Assembly (NCBI RefSeq): GCF_039679125.1 | Contig: NZ_CP155551.1 | Coordinates: forward strand, 3,100,001-3,164,000 | From: Blastococcus sp. HT6-4 | GTDB taxonomy: Bacteria; Actinomycetota; Actinomycetes; Mycobacteriales; Geodermatophilaceae | Reading direction: 5' to 3' | DNA length: 64,000 nucleotides | Shown: positions 61,240 through 64,000 of the stretch, one piece after another | Position numbering within the stretch: position 1 is the stretch's first letter | Layout: every line of letters begins with the position of its first letter | The notes under the pieces: model-generated | The model's database searches: none | What the model was told of the DNA's origin: nothing | Seen by the model: only the letters and a program-made list of their open reading frames with translations | Translations under genes and position numbers: made by a program

Positions 61240-62414
61240 CCCTCGTCCACCTCGGCACCCAGGGGCACCGGCGTCTCGACGCTGGGGGCGGGCAGGGCGA
61301 CGGCCGGCACGCCGTCGACCCGGTCGCTGGCGGCCAACTGCCCGCAGGCGCCGTCGATGTCCTGGCCGCGGGTGTCGCGCACCGTCGTCGCCACGCCGGC
61401 GGCCCGCAGCCGCGCGACGAACTCGCGCTGGGCCGGCAGCGGGCTGGCGTCCCAGGGGCTGCCCGGCGTCGGGTTGAGCGGGATCAGGTTGACGTGCGCG
61501 AGCTTGCCGGCGAGCAGCTTGCCGAGCAGGTCGGCGCGGAAGGGCTGGTCGTTGACGTCGCGGATCAGCGCGTACTCCACCGAGTACCGACGTCCGGTGC
61601 GCGCGGCGTAGGCGTCGGCGGCCTCGACCACCTCGCCGACCTTCCAGCGGGTGTTGATCGGCACGAGCGTGTCGCGCAGCTCGTCGTCCGGGGCGTGCAG
61701 GCTCACCGCGAGGGTGACGTTGCGCCCCTCCTCGGTGAGCCGGCGGATCGCCGGCACCAGGCCGACGGTGGAGACGGTCACCGAGCGCTGCGAGAGCCCG
61801 AGGCCGTACGGGGCGTCGCCCAGCAGGGCGTCGAGGGTCTTGCGCACGCGGGCGTAGTTGGCCAGCGGCTCGCCCATGCCCATGAAGACGACGTTGGACA
61901 GCCGGCCCGGCCCGCCGGCGACCTCACCGCTCGCCATGGCCGCGGCGGCCGCGACCGCCTGGCCGATGATCTCCGCGGCCGACAGGTTGCGGGTGAGCCC
62001 GGCCTGGCCGGTGGCGCAGAAGGGGCACGCCATGCCGCAGCCGGCCTGGCTGGAGATGCACACCGTGGCCCGGTCGGGGTAGCGCATGAGGACGCTCTCG
62101 ACCAGCGCGCCGTCGTGCAGCCGCCAGAGGGTCTTGCGGGTGCGGCCGTTGTCGGCGGTCTGGTGCCGCACGACCGTGAGCAGCCCCGGCAGCAGCGCCT
62201 CGCGCAGGCTCTCGCGGGCGGCGACCGGGATGTCGGTCATCTGCGCCGGATCGGTGACGCCGCGGTAGAAGTGCCGGGCCAGCTGATCGGCCCGGAACGC
62301 CGGCTGGCCGAGCTCGCTCACGGCCGCGCGGGCCTCCTCGCGGGTGAGGTCGGCGAGATGGCGGGGCGGCGTGCCGCGGCGGGGGGCGTCGAAGACCAGG
62401 GGGAGGGCAGTCAT
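61236..62414 (-). CDS. rlmN: 23S rRNA (adenine2503-C2)-methyltransferase RlmN
   Basis: 392 residues. Radical SAM methyltransferase of A2503 in 23S rRNA (and A37 of some tRNAs). Cluster motif CGMACPFC (near residue 120), catalytic C-terminal cysteine in DIDGACGQL, and the family blocks [12 protein letters not shown] and [15 protein letters not shown] Cfr enzyme is less likely because of length and context. ATG 62414. Matches Rv2880c in the mycobacterial order. Confidence 0.96.
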   Translation of the reverse strand: MTALPLVFDAPRRGTPPRHLADLTREEARAAVSELGQPAFRADQLARHFYRGVTDPAQMTDIPVAARESLREALLPGLLTVVRHQTADNGRTRKTLWRLHDGALVESVLMRYPDRATVCISSQAGCGMACPFCATGQAGLTRNLSAAEIIGQAVAAAAAMASGEVAGGPGRLSNVVFMGMGEPLANYARVRKTLDALLGDAPYGLGLSQRSVTVSTVGLVPAIRRLTEEGRNVTLAVSLHAPDDELRDTLVPINTRWKVGEVVEAADAYAARTGRRYSVEYALIRDVNDQPFRADLLGKLLAGKLAHVNLIPLNPTPGSPWDASPLPAQREFVARLRAAGVATTVRDTRGQDIDGACGQLAASDRVDGVPAVALPAPSVETPVPLGAEVDEG

Positions 62415-62446
62415 GGCACGTCCATGCTCCCACTAGCCTGCGCCCG

Positions 62447-63100
62447 GTGGCGGACCGCGAGACAGACCTCACCCCTCCGGAGACCGTCCTCGACTCCGTC
62501 GGGGTGGGCCCGTGGACCGGCCCGTGGCCGACCGACCCCCGGCTCGACCCCGAACTGCTCGAGCACGGTGACCGGCGCAACGTCGTGGACCGCTACCGGT
62601 ACTGGACCGTGGAGGCGATCGTCGCCGACCTCGACACCCGCCGGCACCCCTTCCACGTGGCCATCGAGAACTGGCGGCACGACCTGAACATCGGCACGGT
62701 CGTCCGGACGGCGAACGCCTTCCTGGCCCAGGGCGTGCACATCGTCGGCAAGCGACGGTGGAACCGGCGGGGCGCCATGGTCACCGACCGGTACCAGCAC
62801 GTACGCCACCACGCCGAGGTGGCCGACCTGATCACGTGGGCCCGCGCGGAGGGCCTGCCCGTGCTGGCGGTGGACAACCTGCCCGGAGCCGAGGCCCTGG
62901 AGACCGCGGCTCTCCCCCGTGCCTGCGTGCTGCTCTTCGGCCAGGAGGGGACCGGGCTCTCCGCAGAGGCGCGGGCAGCGGCCGACGGGCTGCTGTCGAT
63001 CGCCCAGTTCGGCTCGACCCGGTCGATCAACGCCGGGGTGGCCGCGGGCATCGCGATGCATGCCTGGATCAGGCAGCACGCCCGCCGGAACGGCGGCTGA
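62447..63100 (+). CDS. SpoU/TrmH-family RNA 2'-O-methyltransferase
   Basis: 217 residues, SPOUT fold. Motif 1 IENWRHDLNIGTVVRTANAF (about residues 72-91), motif 2 VLLFGQEGTGLS, motif 3 STRSINAGVAAGIAMH form the knotted SAM site. The target nucleotide (tRNA or rRNA) cannot be read from sequence. GTG 62447 is divergent from rlmN by 32 bp. Its last 32 bp overlap a convergent membrane protein gene. Confidence 0.9.
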   Translation: MADRETDLTPPETVLDSVGVGPWTGPWPTDPRLDPELLEHGDRRNVVDRYRYWTVEAIVADLDTRRHPFHVAIENWRHDLNIGTVVRTANAFLAQGVHIVGKRRWNRRGAMVTDRYQHVRHHAEVADLITWARAEGLPVLAVDNLPGAEALETAALPRACVLLFGQEGTGLSAEARAAADGLLSIAQFGSTRSINAGVAAGIAMHAWIRQHARRNGG

Positions 63101-63473
63101 GGAGCCCCAGCAGGACGAGGACGACGAGGTCGACGGCCAGGAATCCCACCGCCTCGTTCTCGCCGTAGACCGTCAGCTTCACCAGGCTGAACGCGAGGTC
63201 GAGCAGCAGAACCGTGCCGAGGACGGGCAGGACCCAGCGGTCCCGGCCGAGCCGGACCGCGGTGAGCAGGAAGGCGATCGCCAGGGCGGCCGACCAGCCG
63301 GCGACGACCCAGTCGCCAGGGGTCTGCACCCCGCCCTGCTCCGTGGTGGCGAAGAAGGTGAAGTAGGCGGTCCCGTAGAGCTTGAACGCGCCGAACAGGG
63401 CGAGCACCCCGCGGGTGACGGTGAGCAGCCACGGACGGCGGGTCGTCGGGCGGTCGGGCGTGGTGGTGGACAT
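63069..63473 (-). CDS. Small four-helix membrane protein
   Basis: 134 residues with about four hydrophobic helices (for example TVLLLDLAFSLVKLTVYG and AVDLVVLVLLGLL). No family recognised. ATG 63473 has GGAGG six bases upstream and is preferred over longer forms. The N-terminus is basic and hydrophilic. Function unknown. Confidence 0.75.
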   Translation of the reverse strand: MSTTTPDRPTTRRPWLLTVTRGVLALFGAFKLYGTAYFTFFATTEQGGVQTPGDWVVAGWSAALAIAFLLTAVRLGRDRWVLPVLGTVLLLDLAFSLVKLTVYGENEAVGFLAVDLVVLVLLGLLSRRSGGRAA

Positions 63474-63611
63474 GTGGGGCCTCCGGTCGGATCGCGCGGA
63501 CGGCGGGAACGGTAGGAGCGCCGACCGGCCGGCACATCGATCCACGGGCGGCCTGCGACGTCAGCCCACGGGCTGATGGCAGACGGGCAGGACCGGCCTA
63601 CGCTGCCGCCC

Positions 63612-64000
63612 GTGGACCCGTCGAGGCTCCGTCCGGCACTGCCACCGTGGTCCGACGTCGTCCTCGCCGGCGCGTTCCTCGCCGTGTCGCTGGCCCAGGT
63701 GCTCGTCGAGCCGATCGCCGGCCCGGTGACCTCGGTCGTCGTCGCGGCCGGTTCCACGCTGCCGCTGGCGTGGCGTCGGACCGCACCCACGGCCGCCGCG
63801 TTCGCCGGCACCGCCATCTGGCTGGTCCCCACGCCACGGGGATTCCTCTTCCTGGGGTTCGTCGTGGCCGTGGTGCTCTTTTTCTCCGTCGGCGCGCACG
63901 CCCGGAGCCTCGGGCGGATCCTGCTCGTCACCGCCTTCGGTGCCACCGTCGGTGTCGCGGCGGTCCTGAGCGGCCCGCAGGACCCGCCGGTGGCGATCGG
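63612..64000 (+). CDS. Probable sensor histidine kinase, N-terminal part (cut by window end)
   Basis: About 129 codons to the window end with no stop. It begins VDPSRLRPALPPWSDVVLAG and shows about four hydrophobic helices with AWRRTAPTAA, a pattern typical of the N-terminal membrane domain of NarL-type two-component sensor kinases. No kinase motif lies inside the window, so the call is provisional. GTG 63612 is chosen by the hydrophobic pattern; no strong ribosome site. Confidence 0.6.
   Translation, partial: MDPSRLRPALPPWSDVVLAGAFLAVSLAQVLVEPIAGPVTSVVVAAGSTLPLAWRRTAPTAAAFAGTAIWLVPTPRGFLFLGFVVAVVLFFSVGAHARSLGRILLVTAFGATVGVAAVLSGPQDPPVAI

Overview
This is a 64 kb piece of a very GC-rich actinobacterial chromosome. 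The gene content, the heavy use of GTG start codons and of 4-nt GTGA stop/start overlaps, and a gene order close to the Rv2744c-Rv2880c part of the Mycobacterium tuberculosis chromosome all point to Actinomycetes. A Geodermatophilaceae-like genus (Blastococcus, Geodermatophilus, Modestobacter) fits best, but that is inference. No phage, insertion sequence, CRISPR array, tRNA or plasmid function is visible. Almost everything is vertically inherited housekeeping DNA.

Layout. 1-7 kb: a cut MFS transporter, the giant helicase Lhr, a membrane-anchored ABM-domain protein and the DNA glycosylase Nei2 (lhr and nei are neighbours in mycobacteria too). 7-12.8 kb: PspA, a sugar kinase/acetyltransferase pair, a TetR regulator, the protease regulator ClgR behind an ECF-sigma-like promoter, PgsA and RimO. 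12.8-25.6 kb: FtsK, an S9 peptidase, RNase J, DapA, DHFR, ThyA and ThyX, an AlkX/YcaQ-type glycosylase and small enzymes. 25.8-31.5 kb: one complete rRNA operon on the minus strand (16S-23S-5S) with a consensus promoter, a 23S processing stem and a strong terminator.

31.5-44.6 kb: DapB, VanZ-like protein, M16 peptidase, PNPase, S15, RibF, branched-chain aminotransferase, an MhuD-like haem monooxygenase divergent from larB, TruB, a MATE transporter, NrnA and RbfA. 44.6-51.5 kb: the rimP-nusA-ylxR-infB-ylxP translation cluster and a lipoprotein/DUF4439 pair. 51.5-60 kb: a PBP lipoprotein, a DUF4081-GNAT protein, and the MEP isoprenoid genes ispG and dxr around the site-2 protease Rip1, interrupted by a LysR/EamA pair. 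60-64 kb: a DUF2631 protein, a VIT1-family transporter, RlmN, a SpoU methyltransferase, a small membrane protein and the start of a probable sensor histidine kinase.

The common theme is ribosome production and maturation (rRNA, S15, RimP, RbfA, RimO, RlmN, TruB, IF2, NusA, RNase J, PNPase), plus envelope stress (PspA, ClgR, Rip1, PBP) and precursor supply (lysine/DAP, folate/dTMP, isoprenoids). I did not find a clearly new multi-gene system. The most interesting points are the inferred CTG start of rip1, the ECF-type promoter of clgR, the co-located thyA/thyX, the mhuD/larB divergent pair without other lar genes, and the acidic and Gly/Pro low-complexity tails on several translation factors.
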